From NCBI GenBank assembly GCA_902602415.1, contig CACKQW010000008.1:1-64000 (forward strand): 64,000 nucleotides of DNA. The letters run 5' to 3'. The notes below the pieces were generated by a model. It saw only the letters and a program-made list of their open reading frames with translations. It was not told the DNA's origin and ran no database searches. The stretch comes from an uncultured Bacteroidota bacterium (GTDB lineage: Bacteria; Bacteroidota; Bacteroidia; Flavobacteriales; Flavobacteriaceae). The translations under genes were made by a program, and so were the position numbers. This document shows positions 45,044-53,689 of this stretch, piece after piece; the first letter of the stretch is position 1; the number at the start of each line of letters is the position of its first letter.

Positions 45044-45604
45044 GTGTTTAATAAAAAATTCAAGTTAGTTATTGTTACAATTTTAATTGCCTTTTCAGTA
45101 TACCAATTTTATGAGGGGTTTATTGGAAATGGAATTATGTATCTATTCTTTTCATTATTTTTTCTGCTAATCTATTTCAAAAACGAATTTTTAATACTTG
45201 CCTTTTTCCAATTAAGAAAACAAAATATGATTGGTGCTGAAAAATGGTTAAATAAAATCAGAAACCCCAAATCTGCACTAATTACAAAACAACAAGGTTA
45301 TTATAATTATATGAGAGGACTCATCATTTCTCAAACCAACATGAATCAGGCAGAAAAATTTTTTAGAAATGCAATTGATCTTGGGCTTAACATGGATCAT
45401 GATCTAGCCATGGCAAAGCTGAATCTTTCTGGAATTCTTTTTACAAAAAGAAGAAAAGTTGAAGCTCAAAAGCTTTTGAAAGAGGCACAAGAGCTTGATA
45501 AACAAGGAATACTAAAAGAGCAAATTAAAATGATGAAAAATCAAATGAAAAGAGGAAATATGCCAAATCAGCACTACAACAGAGGTGGGTTCAGAGGGCG
45601 ATAG
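45044..45604 (+). CDS. Small membrane protein with TPR-like region
   Basis: 186 residues, starting at GTG (no ATG fits). Two hydrophobic segments at about 8-25 and 30-55, then a helical cytoplasmic or periplasmic part with TPR-like repeats: AEKWLNKIRNPKSALITKQQGYYNYMRGLI, AEKFFRNAIDLGLNMDHDLAMAKLNLSGIL and AQKLLKEAQELDKQG. The C-terminus is basic and Gly/Arg-rich. A family of this layout recurs in Flavobacteriia, but its function is unknown to me. Confidence 0.72.
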   Translation: MFNKKFKLVIVTILIAFSVYQFYEGFIGNGIMYLFFSLFFLLIYFKNEFLILAFFQLRKQNMIGAEKWLNKIRNPKSALITKQQGYYNYMRGLIISQTNMNQAEKFFRNAIDLGLNMDHDLAMAKLNLSGILFTKRRKVEAQKLLKEAQELDKQGILKEQIKMMKNQMKRGNMPNQHYNRGGFRGR

Positions 45605-46279
45605 TTAACTCATTGATATTATCTTTTCTAAATTTTCATTAAACCATTTAGCTCTGATAATTATCATCTCATGATTTCCTCCTTCAACTTTAATGCAATT
45701 ATCTATATTCTTAATTGGAAATATTTTATCTTCTGTTCCGTGAATATGAACCAAATTAGGGTTCACAGTATCATTTTTCCATCTTAACAAATTATCAACT
45801 GCCCACTTGAGATAATATTCTTCTCTTTCTGTCAAGTATCTCTCAGCTAAATCTATTCTTTTGTAAAATTTGTTAAGTTTAAACTTCACAGAATTTTTTA
45901 TGAGACTATCAAAAAGTGAGTATGGAATAGGCTTATCCAAACCATAATGCTTTGCTAATTTAAAAAGTTTCGGAAATTCTTTTTCACTTTTTACACTTGA
46001 AACAATAATAATTTTTTTTGTATCTACGATTTTACTCAACTCTTGTACAATTATTCCACCAAATGAGACTCCTAATAATATTACATTTTTGTGTTTTATC
46101 TTCATAGATAACCTCTTACAGTAATCTTTTAAATCTTCATTTAGCTTGGGCTTAATCCAATCTATTCTATGCAATTGATAACTTGAATTAGGAATTTTGA
46201 CGTTTTCAAAAATTTGTGAATTAGCAGCCAAACCAGGCATCATATATACATGATTTTTTTGTTTAATATCAGACATCAA
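45605..46279 (-). CDS. Alpha/beta hydrolase
   Basis: 224 residues. The fold is clear: YMMPGLAANSQIF (oxyanion region), nucleophile Ser in LLGVSFGGII, Asp in HIHGTEDKIFP and His in GGNHEMIIIRA. The catalytic triad is therefore complete. Substrate unknown; small size argues for an ester or thioester hydrolase in the cytoplasm. It begins at the base after the neighbouring convergent stop. Confidence 0.85.
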   Translation of the reverse strand: MMSDIKQKNHVYMMPGLAANSQIFENVKIPNSSYQLHRIDWIKPKLNEDLKDYCKRLSMKIKHKNVILLGVSFGGIIVQELSKIVDTKKIIIVSSVKSEKEFPKLFKLAKHYGLDKPIPYSLFDSLIKNSVKFKLNKFYKRIDLAERYLTEREEYYLKWAVDNLLRWKNDTVNPNLVHIHGTEDKIFPIKNIDNCIKVEGGNHEMIIIRAKWFNENLEKIISMS

Positions 46280-46302
46280 ATTAGCATTAATTAATTTTTT
46301 TT

Positions 46303-46310
46303 TATTTTTG
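46303..46310 (+). promoter_or_regulatory. -7 element of the short GNAT gene
   Basis: TATTTTTG fits TAnnTTTG, 22 bp before the ATG at 46333. No TTG at the usual spacing. Confidence 0.45.
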
Positions 46311-46332
46311 TATTAGGACCAAAGATATTTAC

Positions 46333-46617
46333 ATGCAAATTACTGATAATGATTTTCTTAGGCAATTTGAGGTTAAAGTTAATGATGGCTTGGCTATAAT
46401 CGAGTATTCGTTACAAGAAAGAAAAATATTTCTTACTAAAATAATTGTCCCTGAAATGTCTGATAAAGACGATTTTACAGAAAATTTTCTTTCAAATGTT
46501 TTGACTATTATAAGTGAAAAAAATGTGAGAGTTGTGCCAACTGCATCTGTTATTACGAAGTTTATTAGAAAAAATAGAAAATTTAAGGCTTTATTACCAG
46601 TTGGAATAAGAATATAA
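46333..46617 (+). CDS. Short GNAT-like protein (Acetyltransf_CG type), possibly non-catalytic
   Basis: 94 residues. The pattern RQFEVKVNDGLAIIEYSLQERKIFLTKIIVP, then VRVVPTASVITKFIRKN resembles the small single-domain GNAT group (Acetyltransf_CG). That group normally has an RGxG acetyl-CoA loop after the VP strand; here the segment reads EMSDKDDFTENF, with no Arg-Gly-x-Gly. The protein may bind acetyl-CoA weakly or not at all. The 3' end overlaps convergent mtaB by 24 bp. Confidence 0.6.
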   Translation: MQITDNDFLRQFEVKVNDGLAIIEYSLQERKIFLTKIIVPEMSDKDDFTENFLSNVLTIISEKNVRVVPTASVITKFIRKNRKFKALLPVGIRI

Positions 46618-47958
46618 ACTTTCTCTTTCTTTAATTTTTTCTTTGACCTTTGCCTTCATAAACCCTTCATCATCAATTTCAGTTAATTTAACTTTTACAA
46701 GTTTGTTGCATAAATACGGATTCCACGGGATTTTTACTTTGACATAATTTTCAGTAAATCCATGAATATATCCTGATTTATTTTCAGTTTCAAACAAAAC
46801 ATGTTTAATTTTATTGATTTGGGATTCGTAAAAAATTCTCTTTTTCTTTTCTGAAAGGGATCTTAACATTTTACTTCTTCTCGCCTTTTCTTCTACAGGG
46901 ACAAGATTATCCATTTTTGATGATTCTGTGTTTTCTCTTTCTGAATAAGTGAAAACATGTAAATACGAAATACTTAAACCCAGCAAAAAATTGTAAGTCT
47001 CTATAAAGTCATCTTCAGTTTCTCCAGGAAATCCAACAATTACATCTACCCCAATACATGCATTTTTTATTTTGTCTCTTATGTAGTTTATTTTATTCTG
47101 ATAAAGCTTTTTTTGATATCTTCTTCTCATCAATCCTAAAATCTTATCAGATCCGCTTTGAAGTGGGATATGGAAATGAGGAACAAATCTTTTGCTTGTT
47201 GAAATAAAATCAATTATTTCATTTTTCAATAAATTAGGTTCAATTGAAGAAATTCTAAATCTATCAATTCCTTCAAACTGATCAAGACCCTTAATCAGCT
47301 CTAAAAATGTGTGTTTATGTTTTTTATCACCAAATTCACCCTTTCCAAAATCTCCAATATTGACTCCTGTTAAAACAATTTCTTTAACCCCATTTTGAGA
47401 AATTGATTTGACATTATTAAATATATTTATCAAGCTATCGCTTCTCGACCCACCCCTGGCAAGTGGGATTGTGCAATAAGAGCATTTATAATCACAACCA
47501 TCTTGAATTTTTAAAAAGGACCTGGTTCTGTCATCAATTGAGAAGCTACTTTCATATGAATGAACCTCATTTATATTGCAGGAATGAATTATTGGCTTAG
47601 ATGCAACTTCTAGTGCATCTAAATAATTAACAATGTTAAATTTTTCGTTTGCTCCAAGAACTAGATGAACACCAGGAATTTTTGAAATTTCTTCTGGTTT
47701 CAATTGAGCATAACATCCAATAACAATATTCTTTGCTTTAGGATTTAACTTTTTTGCTTTATTTAAATAAGTTTTAAATTTCCTGTCTGCATTTTCAGTT
47801 ACAGAGCAGGTATTAATGATATAAAAGTCAGCTTTGCTGCTAAATGGGGTTAATGCATAACCATTTTTAGATAAGGATCTTGAAATTGTTGAAGTCTCAG
47901 TAAAATTGAGTTTACACCCTAGCGTGGATAATGCTACTTTTTTTTGAACTGATTCCAT
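46594..47958 (-). CDS. mtaB: tRNA t6A37 methylthiotransferase MtaB
   Basis: 454 residues. The N-terminal domain has the three cluster Cys: STLGCKLNF (15), NTCSVTENA (51) and IGCYAQ (82). The radical-SAM motif CDYKCSYCTIPLARGGSRS follows near 150. The C-terminal TRAM-like region starts near 395 (VLFETENKSGYIHGF). It adds a methylthio group to t6A37 of ANN-decoding tRNAs, and the LGCKLN start is typical of MtaB rather than MiaB. Confidence 0.94.
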   Translation of the reverse strand: MESVQKKVALSTLGCKLNFTETSTISRSLSKNGYALTPFSSKADFYIINTCSVTENADRKFKTYLNKAKKLNPKAKNIVIGCYAQLKPEEISKIPGVHLVLGANEKFNIVNYLDALEVASKPIIHSCNINEVHSYESSFSIDDRTRSFLKIQDGCDYKCSYCTIPLARGGSRSDSLINIFNNVKSISQNGVKEIVLTGVNIGDFGKGEFGDKKHKHTFLELIKGLDQFEGIDRFRISSIEPNLLKNEIIDFISTSKRFVPHFHIPLQSGSDKILGLMRRRYQKKLYQNKINYIRDKIKNACIGVDVIVGFPGETEDDFIETYNFLLGLSISYLHVFTYSERENTESSKMDNLVPVEEKARRSKMLRSLSEKKKRIFYESQINKIKHVLFETENKSGYIHGFTENYVKVKIPWNPYLCNKLVKVKLTEIDDEGFMKAKVKEKIKERESLYSYSNW

Positions 47959-48002
47959 TGATTAATTAAAAGGATTGTAAATTTACGAGTATTAAAAAAA
48001 AG

Positions 48003-49592
48003 TTGGTGAAAAATATTAAGTTATTTTCTCTTGTTTTCTTGTTTTTTTTAGCCTTTTCATGTGAAAAGAAAATTAAAATTGATAAAAAAACTGTGTTTAG
48101 ATACAATGAAACAAAAAATATAAATTCTTTAGATCCAATATTTGCTAAAGACTTGTCTAGCATTAAGGTTGTTAATCAACTTTTTAATGGCTTGGTTGAT
48201 TTAAATACTAAACTAGAAGTGATACCATCAATTGCTAAAAGTTGGAAGATATCCTCTGACGGAAAAGTTTATACATTTATTCTTAGAGATGATGTTTTTT
48301 TTCACCCCCACCCTGATTTAAAAGAAAGAAATGTCAAAGCTAGAGATTTTGAGTATAGTTTTGAAAGATTAATTGATCCAAACAATGCATCTCCAGGGAA
48401 ATGGGTCTTTGATAAAGTGGATAATTTTAAAGCTATTAACGATACTGTTTTTAAAATCACACTACATCAGCCCTATAATCCTTTTTTAGGAATATTAACA
48501 ATGAAATATTGCTCTGTTGTTCCAAAGGAGGTCATAGAATCAATAAATGCTGAATTTAGATCTTCGCCGATTGGTACTGGTCCCTTTAAGTTTAAGAGAT
48601 GGGAGGAAAATATTAAGTTGGTATTAAGAAAAAATGATGAATACTTTGAAAAAGATCAAAAAGGAGTGCAACTCCCCTATCTTGAAGCAATTTCAATAAC
48701 TTTTTTACCGGAGAAGCAAAGTGAATTTTTACAATTAATCAAAGATGAAATTGATATGATTTCAGGAATTGACAGTTCATTTAAAGATGAAATTTTAGAA
48801 ATTAATGGAGATATAAAAAATAAATATAAACAAAGCATTAAGATGCTTAAAGGGCCATTTCTAAACACTGAATATCTTGCTTTTTTTATGAGTTCAATGA
48901 AAAAAGAAGTTCAATCTCCATTAATAAGAAAGGCGATAAATGTAGGATTTGATAAACATAAAATGATCAGATTTTTGAGAAATGGAATTGGGAAACCAGC
49001 AAACGGAGGAATAATTCCAATAGGACTTAATGGTTATAAGATAAATGAAAATAACAGATATGACCCTAAAAAAGCCAAAGAATATATTGATCTATACAAG
49101 AAAATTACAAATGAAATTCCACATTTAAAACTAACAACTTCACCAGAATATGTCGTCTTTTGTGAATTTATTCAAAAAGAATTAGAAAAAATTGGGTTAA
49201 ATATTTCGATTGAAGTAATTCCAGGATCATCGTTAAGAGAGGCAAAAGCAAATGGAAAATTAGATTTTTTTAGGGCAAGCTGGGTTGCAGATTATCCAAG
49301 CGCAGAAAATTATCTTTCCCTTTTTTATAGTAAAAATCTTTCACCAGATGGGCCTAATTATACCCATTTTAAAGATGGTTTTTTCGATTCCATGTATAAT
49401 GAAATTGTGAGTGAAAAAATCGAAAAAAATAATATTTTAAAATATCAAAAATTAGATTCAATAGTTAACTCTAAGTATGTAATCGTTCCATTATTTTATG
49501 ATGAAATTGTAAGATTCATTTCAAAAAATATTACGGGAATGGAGCTAAATGCAATAAATACTCTTGATTTAAAGAGAGTTAAGAAAAAATAA
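48003..49592 (+). CDS. Peptide/solute-binding lipoprotein (SBP_bac_5)
   Basis: 529 residues. A lipobox ends in FLAFSC. The family pattern is FRYNETKNINSLDPIFAKD, LFNGLVDLN, IPSIAKSWKISSDGKVYTFILRDDV and the RYDPKKAKEYI and ADYPSAENYLSLFYS regions. It would bind oligopeptides or similar solutes for an ABC importer. No permease or ATPase of such an importer is adjacent, so it is an orphan. The start is TTG (48003) or GTG (48006); no ATG fits. It ends one base before the convergent gene. Confidence 0.9.
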   Translation: MVKNIKLFSLVFLFFLAFSCEKKIKIDKKTVFRYNETKNINSLDPIFAKDLSSIKVVNQLFNGLVDLNTKLEVIPSIAKSWKISSDGKVYTFILRDDVFFHPHPDLKERNVKARDFEYSFERLIDPNNASPGKWVFDKVDNFKAINDTVFKITLHQPYNPFLGILTMKYCSVVPKEVIESINAEFRSSPIGTGPFKFKRWEENIKLVLRKNDEYFEKDQKGVQLPYLEAISITFLPEKQSEFLQLIKDEIDMISGIDSSFKDEILEINGDIKNKYKQSIKMLKGPFLNTEYLAFFMSSMKKEVQSPLIRKAINVGFDKHKMIRFLRNGIGKPANGGIIPIGLNGYKINENNRYDPKKAKEYIDLYKKITNEIPHLKLTTSPEYVVFCEFIQKELEKIGLNISIEVIPGSSLREAKANGKLDFFRASWVADYPSAENYLSLFYSKNLSPDGPNYTHFKDGFFDSMYNEIVSEKIEKNNILKYQKLDSIVNSKYVIVPLFYDEIVRFISKNITGMELNAINTLDLKRVKKK

Positions 49593-49593
49593 C

Positions 49594-50019
49594 TTAATCA
49601 ATATATTTTTTCATTAAAATACTGTCAACTTTGAATCCATTTCTTGAATAAAATTTTTCAAGTTTCTCTTTACAAAATAATGTTATTCGATAACACCCTT
49701 TTTTTTTCGCAATTGCTATCAACTCTTTAATTAGAGACACTCCTACCATTTTTCCTCTGACTTCTTCATCAACTACAATATCCTCAATATGACCAGCAAC
49801 TTCTCCCCTAATTTTATTTTCGATAACGATACTTCCATAAGCAACTATTTTTTCATTAAAAACACCGACTATGGAATTCGAACTCGAGTTGGAGACAAAA
49901 CTATGCCAAGCGCTTTGTTTTTCTACAGAACCCAAATCAATTTCTTTTAGTTGATTCAGTAAAATAAATACCTCATCTAAATCAGCTTTTTCAATACCCC
50001 TGAATTGAACTTTACTCAT
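49594..50019 (-). CDS. GNAT acetyltransferase, GNA1-like
   Basis: 141 residues. The central block GHIEDIVVDEEVRGKMVGVSLIKEL and the later CYRITLFCKEKLEKFYSRNGF match the glucosamine-6-phosphate N-acetyltransferase (GNA1) group rather than generic GNATs. The acetyl-CoA loop is RGKMVG (usually RGKGLG). If it is a true GNA1, it would make GlcNAc-6-phosphate; bacterial peptidoglycan synthesis usually acetylates at the GlcN-1-P stage by GlmU instead. Specificity is inference. It lies 53 bp downstream of rpmE2. Confidence 0.78.
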   Translation of the reverse strand: MSKVQFRGIEKADLDEVFILLNQLKEIDLGSVEKQSAWHSFVSNSSSNSIVGVFNEKIVAYGSIVIENKIRGEVAGHIEDIVVDEEVRGKMVGVSLIKELIAIAKKKGCYRITLFCKEKLEKFYSRNGFKVDSILMKKYID

Positions 50020-50072
50020 TATTTCAAATATGAATTAACGTAAAAATAACAAAGATATAGATACTTAGGTAA

Positions 50073-50327
50073 TTATTTCTTTTTGAACTTAGCGTATTTA
50101 GTTCTAAACTTATCAACTCTACCTGCGGTATCAACAAGTTTAGCTTTGCCTGTGTAATATGGGTGAGATGTCCTTGAAATTTCAAGCTTCACTAAAGGAT
50201 ACTCCGTGCCATCAACAGAGATGGTTTCATTAGTTTCGGCAGTAGACTTGGTTAAGAAAACATCATTATTTGACATGTCTTTGAAAGCAACAATTCTATA
50301 ATTCTCTGGATGTATTCCTTTTTTCAT
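50073..50327 (-). CDS. rpmE2: 50S ribosomal protein L31 type B
   Basis: 84 residues. MKKGIHPENYRIVAFKDMSN, then the ISRTSHPYYTGKAKLVDTAGRVDKF pattern is the type B L31. It lacks the zinc-binding Cys pairs of the type A protein, as expected for this paralogue, which can replace the zinc form under zinc shortage. Strong own promoter upstream. Confidence 0.96.
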   Translation of the reverse strand: MKKGIHPENYRIVAFKDMSNNDVFLTKSTAETNETISVDGTEYPLVKLEISRTSHPYYTGKAKLVDTAGRVDKFRTKYAKFKKK

Positions 50328-50345
50328 TATTTTTCTTTAGAGGTG

Positions 50346-50375
50346 CAAATTTATTGATTTTTTGAAATTAAACAA
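50346..50375 (-). promoter_or_regulatory. Promoter of rpmE2 (TTG-N19-TAAATTTG)
   Basis: On the minus strand TTG (50375-50373) precedes TAAATTTG (50353-50346) by 19 bp, about 19 bp before the start codon. No Zur-like operator can be recognised by eye. Confidence 0.82.
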
Positions 50376-50419
50376 TAATTGATGAAAATTAATTTAATTT
50401 TTTTGGAATAACCTTTTTG

Positions 50420-50427
50420 TATATTTG
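50420..50427 (+). promoter_or_regulatory. -7 element of the DUF4199 gene
   Basis: TATATTTG lies 18-25 bp before the ATG at 50445. A TTG 14 bp upstream is too close to be standard. Confidence 0.5.
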
Positions 50428-50444
50428 AAAAAAAATATGCAGAA

Positions 50445-50960
50445 ATGGAAACTAACATGAAAAAAAATACGATAGATATTGGAGTTAAATTAGGAACTTT
50501 ATTATTCATTATAACAGCTTTGGTTTACGTAATAGATGTAAAACTATTTACGAACCCTTATTTAATGCTTGCATTTATGCTGCCGACCCTTATTTTTAGT
50601 ATATATTCTGTAATTAGTGCGAGAAAAATACAAAATCAAGTTATTTCTTTCAAAGAGGCATTTATATCATATTTCTTATGTGTTGCTATTGGATATTTTA
50701 TTGCTACCATTGGAAATATTGTTCTTTTTAAAATAATTGATCCGTCAGCTGCTGACCTTATACACGAGGAAATCATGTTATTTTCAAAAACAATGATGGA
50801 AAATTTTAACACCCCATCTGATATTATTAATGAAACAATGAATGAAATGCAAAACAACCATTCCTTTTCTTACAAAGCTATTTTTCAAAATTATGCAAAT
50901 GCACTTTTAAGGAATGCAATTTTTGGTCTCATTGTGGCAGGAATTTTAAAAAAATCCTAA
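50445..50960 (+). CDS. DUF4199-domain membrane protein
   Basis: 171 residues with four hydrophobic segments (about 18-32, 38-56, 75-98 and the C-terminus). The pattern QNQVISFKEAFISYFLCVAIGYFIATIGNIVLF and the long polar loop ending in ANALLRNAIFGLIVAGILKK match DUF4199. An ATG at 50457 (METNM) is an alternative start. Function unknown. It lies 6 bp upstream of the glycosyltransferase, which is a usual neighbour in Flavobacteriia. Confidence 0.85.
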   Translation: METNMKKNTIDIGVKLGTLLFIITALVYVIDVKLFTNPYLMLAFMLPTLIFSIYSVISARKIQNQVISFKEAFISYFLCVAIGYFIATIGNIVLFKIIDPSAADLIHEEIMLFSKTMMENFNTPSDIINETMNEMQNNHSFSYKAIFQNYANALLRNAIFGLIVAGILKKS

Positions 50961-50966
50961 TTATTA

Positions 50967-51914
50967 ATGCAAATTTCCGTTGTTTTACCGCTTTTAAATG
51001 AAAGAGAATCCCTTTTTGAATTAACTGATTCAATTGTTAATGTGATGAGATCATATGATTTTTCTTACGAAATCATCTTTATTGATGATGGAAGTAGTGA
51101 TAATTCATGGGAAATAATTCAACAAATTTCTCAAAGTAATGAGAATGTAAAAGCAATAAAGTTTCAAAAAAATTACGGAAAATCTCAGGCATTACATGTT
51201 GGATTTGATCTCTGTAATGGTGATGTTGTATTCACTATGGATGCAGATCTTCAGGATGACCCAAGAGAAATTCCAGAAATGTATGATTTAATCAAAAACG
51301 ATAATTATGATTTAGTTTCTGGATGGAAAAAGAAAAGATTTGATTCTTTGATTTTTAAAAATATCCCATCTAAAATCTTCAACTTTGCTGCTCGTATGAC
51401 ATCAGGCATTAAACTAAACGATTTTAATTGCGGTTTAAAAGCGTACAAAAAGAGCGTAGTAAAGTCTATCAATGTTTATGGTCAAATGCACAGATACATT
51501 CCGATTTTAGCTAAAAATGAAGGATTTACAAAAATTGGTGAAAAGATTGTAAATCACAAACCAAGAAAACATGGAAAAACAAAATTTGGACCTAGTAGAT
51601 TTTTACATGGTTTTTTAGATTTACTAACTGTTTGGTTTATTTCTAAATTTGCAAGAAGACCAATGCATCTTTTTGGGTCTCTTGGGCTTTTTATGATCTT
51701 AACGGGATTAATATTTGCAATATACTTAGGAATTGATAAGTTATTTTTAAACCCTGTTGGAAGATTAATCACTGAAAGGCCTGAATTCTTTATCAGTTTG
51801 GTAACCATGATTATTGGAAGTCAATTTTTTTCTATGGGGTTTATTGGTGAATTAATGTTAAAAAATGCACACAAAAAACCGCAATATCAGATTTCAAAAA
51901 AATTAAATTTGTGA
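50967..51914 (+). CDS. Glycosyltransferase family 2, polyprenyl-phosphate type
   Basis: 315 residues. The GT2 domain opens with ISVVLPLLNERESL and has FIDDGSSDNSWE and the metal motif MDADLQDDPREIPEM. Two membrane helices near the C-terminus (about 230-255 and 270-290) give the DPM1/GtrB-like layout. It would transfer a sugar from a nucleotide donor to undecaprenyl phosphate on the cytoplasmic face for envelope glycan modification. Donor unknown. Confidence 0.9.
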   Translation: MQISVVLPLLNERESLFELTDSIVNVMRSYDFSYEIIFIDDGSSDNSWEIIQQISQSNENVKAIKFQKNYGKSQALHVGFDLCNGDVVFTMDADLQDDPREIPEMYDLIKNDNYDLVSGWKKKRFDSLIFKNIPSKIFNFAARMTSGIKLNDFNCGLKAYKKSVVKSINVYGQMHRYIPILAKNEGFTKIGEKIVNHKPRKHGKTKFGPSRFLHGFLDLLTVWFISKFARRPMHLFGSLGLFMILTGLIFAIYLGIDKLFLNPVGRLITERPEFFISLVTMIIGSQFFSMGFIGELMLKNAHKKPQYQISKKLNL

Positions 51915-51979
51915 TTTATTTAACAGCTCAAAATAATCTAATAAATAGGTAAAGCCTAATTTTACCGCAATATCTACAT

Positions 51980-53689
51980 ATGAATAGTAATATTCAAAAA
52001 AGAATTGAAGAGTGGTCCAAAGACCCATTTTGTAATGAAACAATTCTAAAAGTCTCCGAATTAAAAAAAGATCCAGAGTTATTGTACGACTCCTTCTACA
52101 AAGAATTAGAATTTGGTACTGGTGGAATGCGTGGAATTTCAGGAGTTGGAACAAATAGAATCAATAAATATACAATTGGAAGAAATACTCAAGGAATAGC
52201 TAACTATATTAATAAAATTGAAAATGGAGTTAAGAAAGTAGTTATTGCTTATGATTGTCGAAATGACAGTGAATACCTAGCTAATGTTGTGGCAAATATA
52301 TTTTCAGCGAATAACATAAAAGTATTTCTTTTCTCATCTTTAAGGCCAACCCCCGAATTATCTTTCGCTGTAAAAAAATTAAATTGTATTTGTGGTATTG
52401 TATTAACAGCTTCTCATAATCCACCTGAATACAATGGGTATAAAGTTTATTGGAAGGATGGAGGGCAAATAGTTCCTCCTATTGATGATATACTCATTTC
52501 AAGAATTATGAAAGTTAAGTTCAATGCAATCAATTTCAAGCGCAATGACAAATTGATTCAGTTGATTGATAAAGAATTTGATGAATTATTTATAGATGTC
52601 TGCTTGAAAAATAGTTTAGATAACCGTGTTAAAAAGAGATCAGATAAAAAAATTGTTTTTACTTCTCTGCACGGAACAGCTTCAGAAATAATGCCAAATA
52701 CATTTAAGAAAGCTGGATATACAGCAGTAAAGTATGTTGAAAAACAAATGATACCTGATGGTAATTTTTCAACAGTAAAATCTCCAAATCCTGAGGAAAT
52801 TGAATCTTTTGAAATGGCACTAGAAATTGCAAAAGCAGAAAATTCAGACCTGGTTATTGGAACAGATCCTGATTCTGATCGTTTGGGAATTTCTGTAAGA
52901 GATCAAAATAAAAAATTAATACTTCTTAATGGCAACCAGCTAATGATAGTTGTATTTGACTATTTACTTAATAAAATAAATGAAACTAAATCATTAGATA
53001 ATAGTTACTACATAGCATCCACTGTTGTATCTACTCCAATGATTGAAAAAATAGGTAGATTTCATAATGTTGATGTTAGACTAGGGCTTACAGGTTTTAA
53101 GTGGATCGCAAAAATGATAGAAGACTTTCCTAATCAAAATTTTATTGCTGGAGGTGAGGAAAGTTATGGTATTATGATAGGATCAAATGTCAGAGATAAA
53201 GATGCAATTTCTGCTTCATTATTAGTAAGTGAAATGATGTCATTTTATCAAGAAAAAAATTCTTCTATTTTTGAAGAATTAATAAAAATTTATCAAAAAA
53301 TTGGTTTTTATAAAGAAAGATTAATATCTGTAAAAAAAACAGGTGAAAAGGGGTTAAATGAAATTAATGATATCATGACGAATTACAGAAATAATCCATT
53401 CCAAAAATTAAATGAATCTAGAATTAAATTCATTAAAGATTATAAAAAATCAGAAGAAAAAAATCTTATCACCAACAAAATAAATAAGCTTAAGTTTCCA
53501 AAATCTAATGTTTTAGAATTTGAAGCAGAAAATGGTTATAAACTGATTTTTAGACCAAGTGGTACTGAGCCTAAGATAAAAATGTATATTAGTGTAAATA
53601 CGAAACTAGAAATCAAACAAGATTTTGAAAAAACAGAAATGTTTTTGGAAAATGAAATTAATAAGATTATTAACGAAATTAATTTATGA
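51980..53689 (+). CDS. Phosphoglucomutase/phosphomannomutase (phosphosugar mutase)
   Basis: 569 residues. Four-domain alpha-D-phosphohexomutase: FGTGGMRGISGVG near the N-terminus, the phosphoserine loop TASHNPPEYNGYK, the metal loop GTDPDSDRLG, the sugar loop GGEESYG and the phosphate loop RPSGTEPKIKMY. It interconverts hexose 1- and 6-phosphates; glucose is the most common substrate of this subgroup. It overlaps the ABC exporter start by 4 bp. Confidence 0.94.
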   Translation: MNSNIQKRIEEWSKDPFCNETILKVSELKKDPELLYDSFYKELEFGTGGMRGISGVGTNRINKYTIGRNTQGIANYINKIENGVKKVVIAYDCRNDSEYLANVVANIFSANNIKVFLFSSLRPTPELSFAVKKLNCICGIVLTASHNPPEYNGYKVYWKDGGQIVPPIDDILISRIMKVKFNAINFKRNDKLIQLIDKEFDELFIDVCLKNSLDNRVKKRSDKKIVFTSLHGTASEIMPNTFKKAGYTAVKYVEKQMIPDGNFSTVKSPNPEEIESFEMALEIAKAENSDLVIGTDPDSDRLGISVRDQNKKLILLNGNQLMIVVFDYLLNKINETKSLDNSYYIASTVVSTPMIEKIGRFHNVDVRLGLTGFKWIAKMIEDFPNQNFIAGGEESYGIMIGSNVRDKDAISASLLVSEMMSFYQEKNSSIFEELIKIYQKIGFYKERLISVKKTGEKGLNEINDIMTNYRNNPFQKLNESRIKFIKDYKKSEEKNLITNKINKLKFPKSNVLEFEAENGYKLIFRPSGTEPKIKMYISVNTKLEIKQDFEKTEMFLENEINKIINEINL

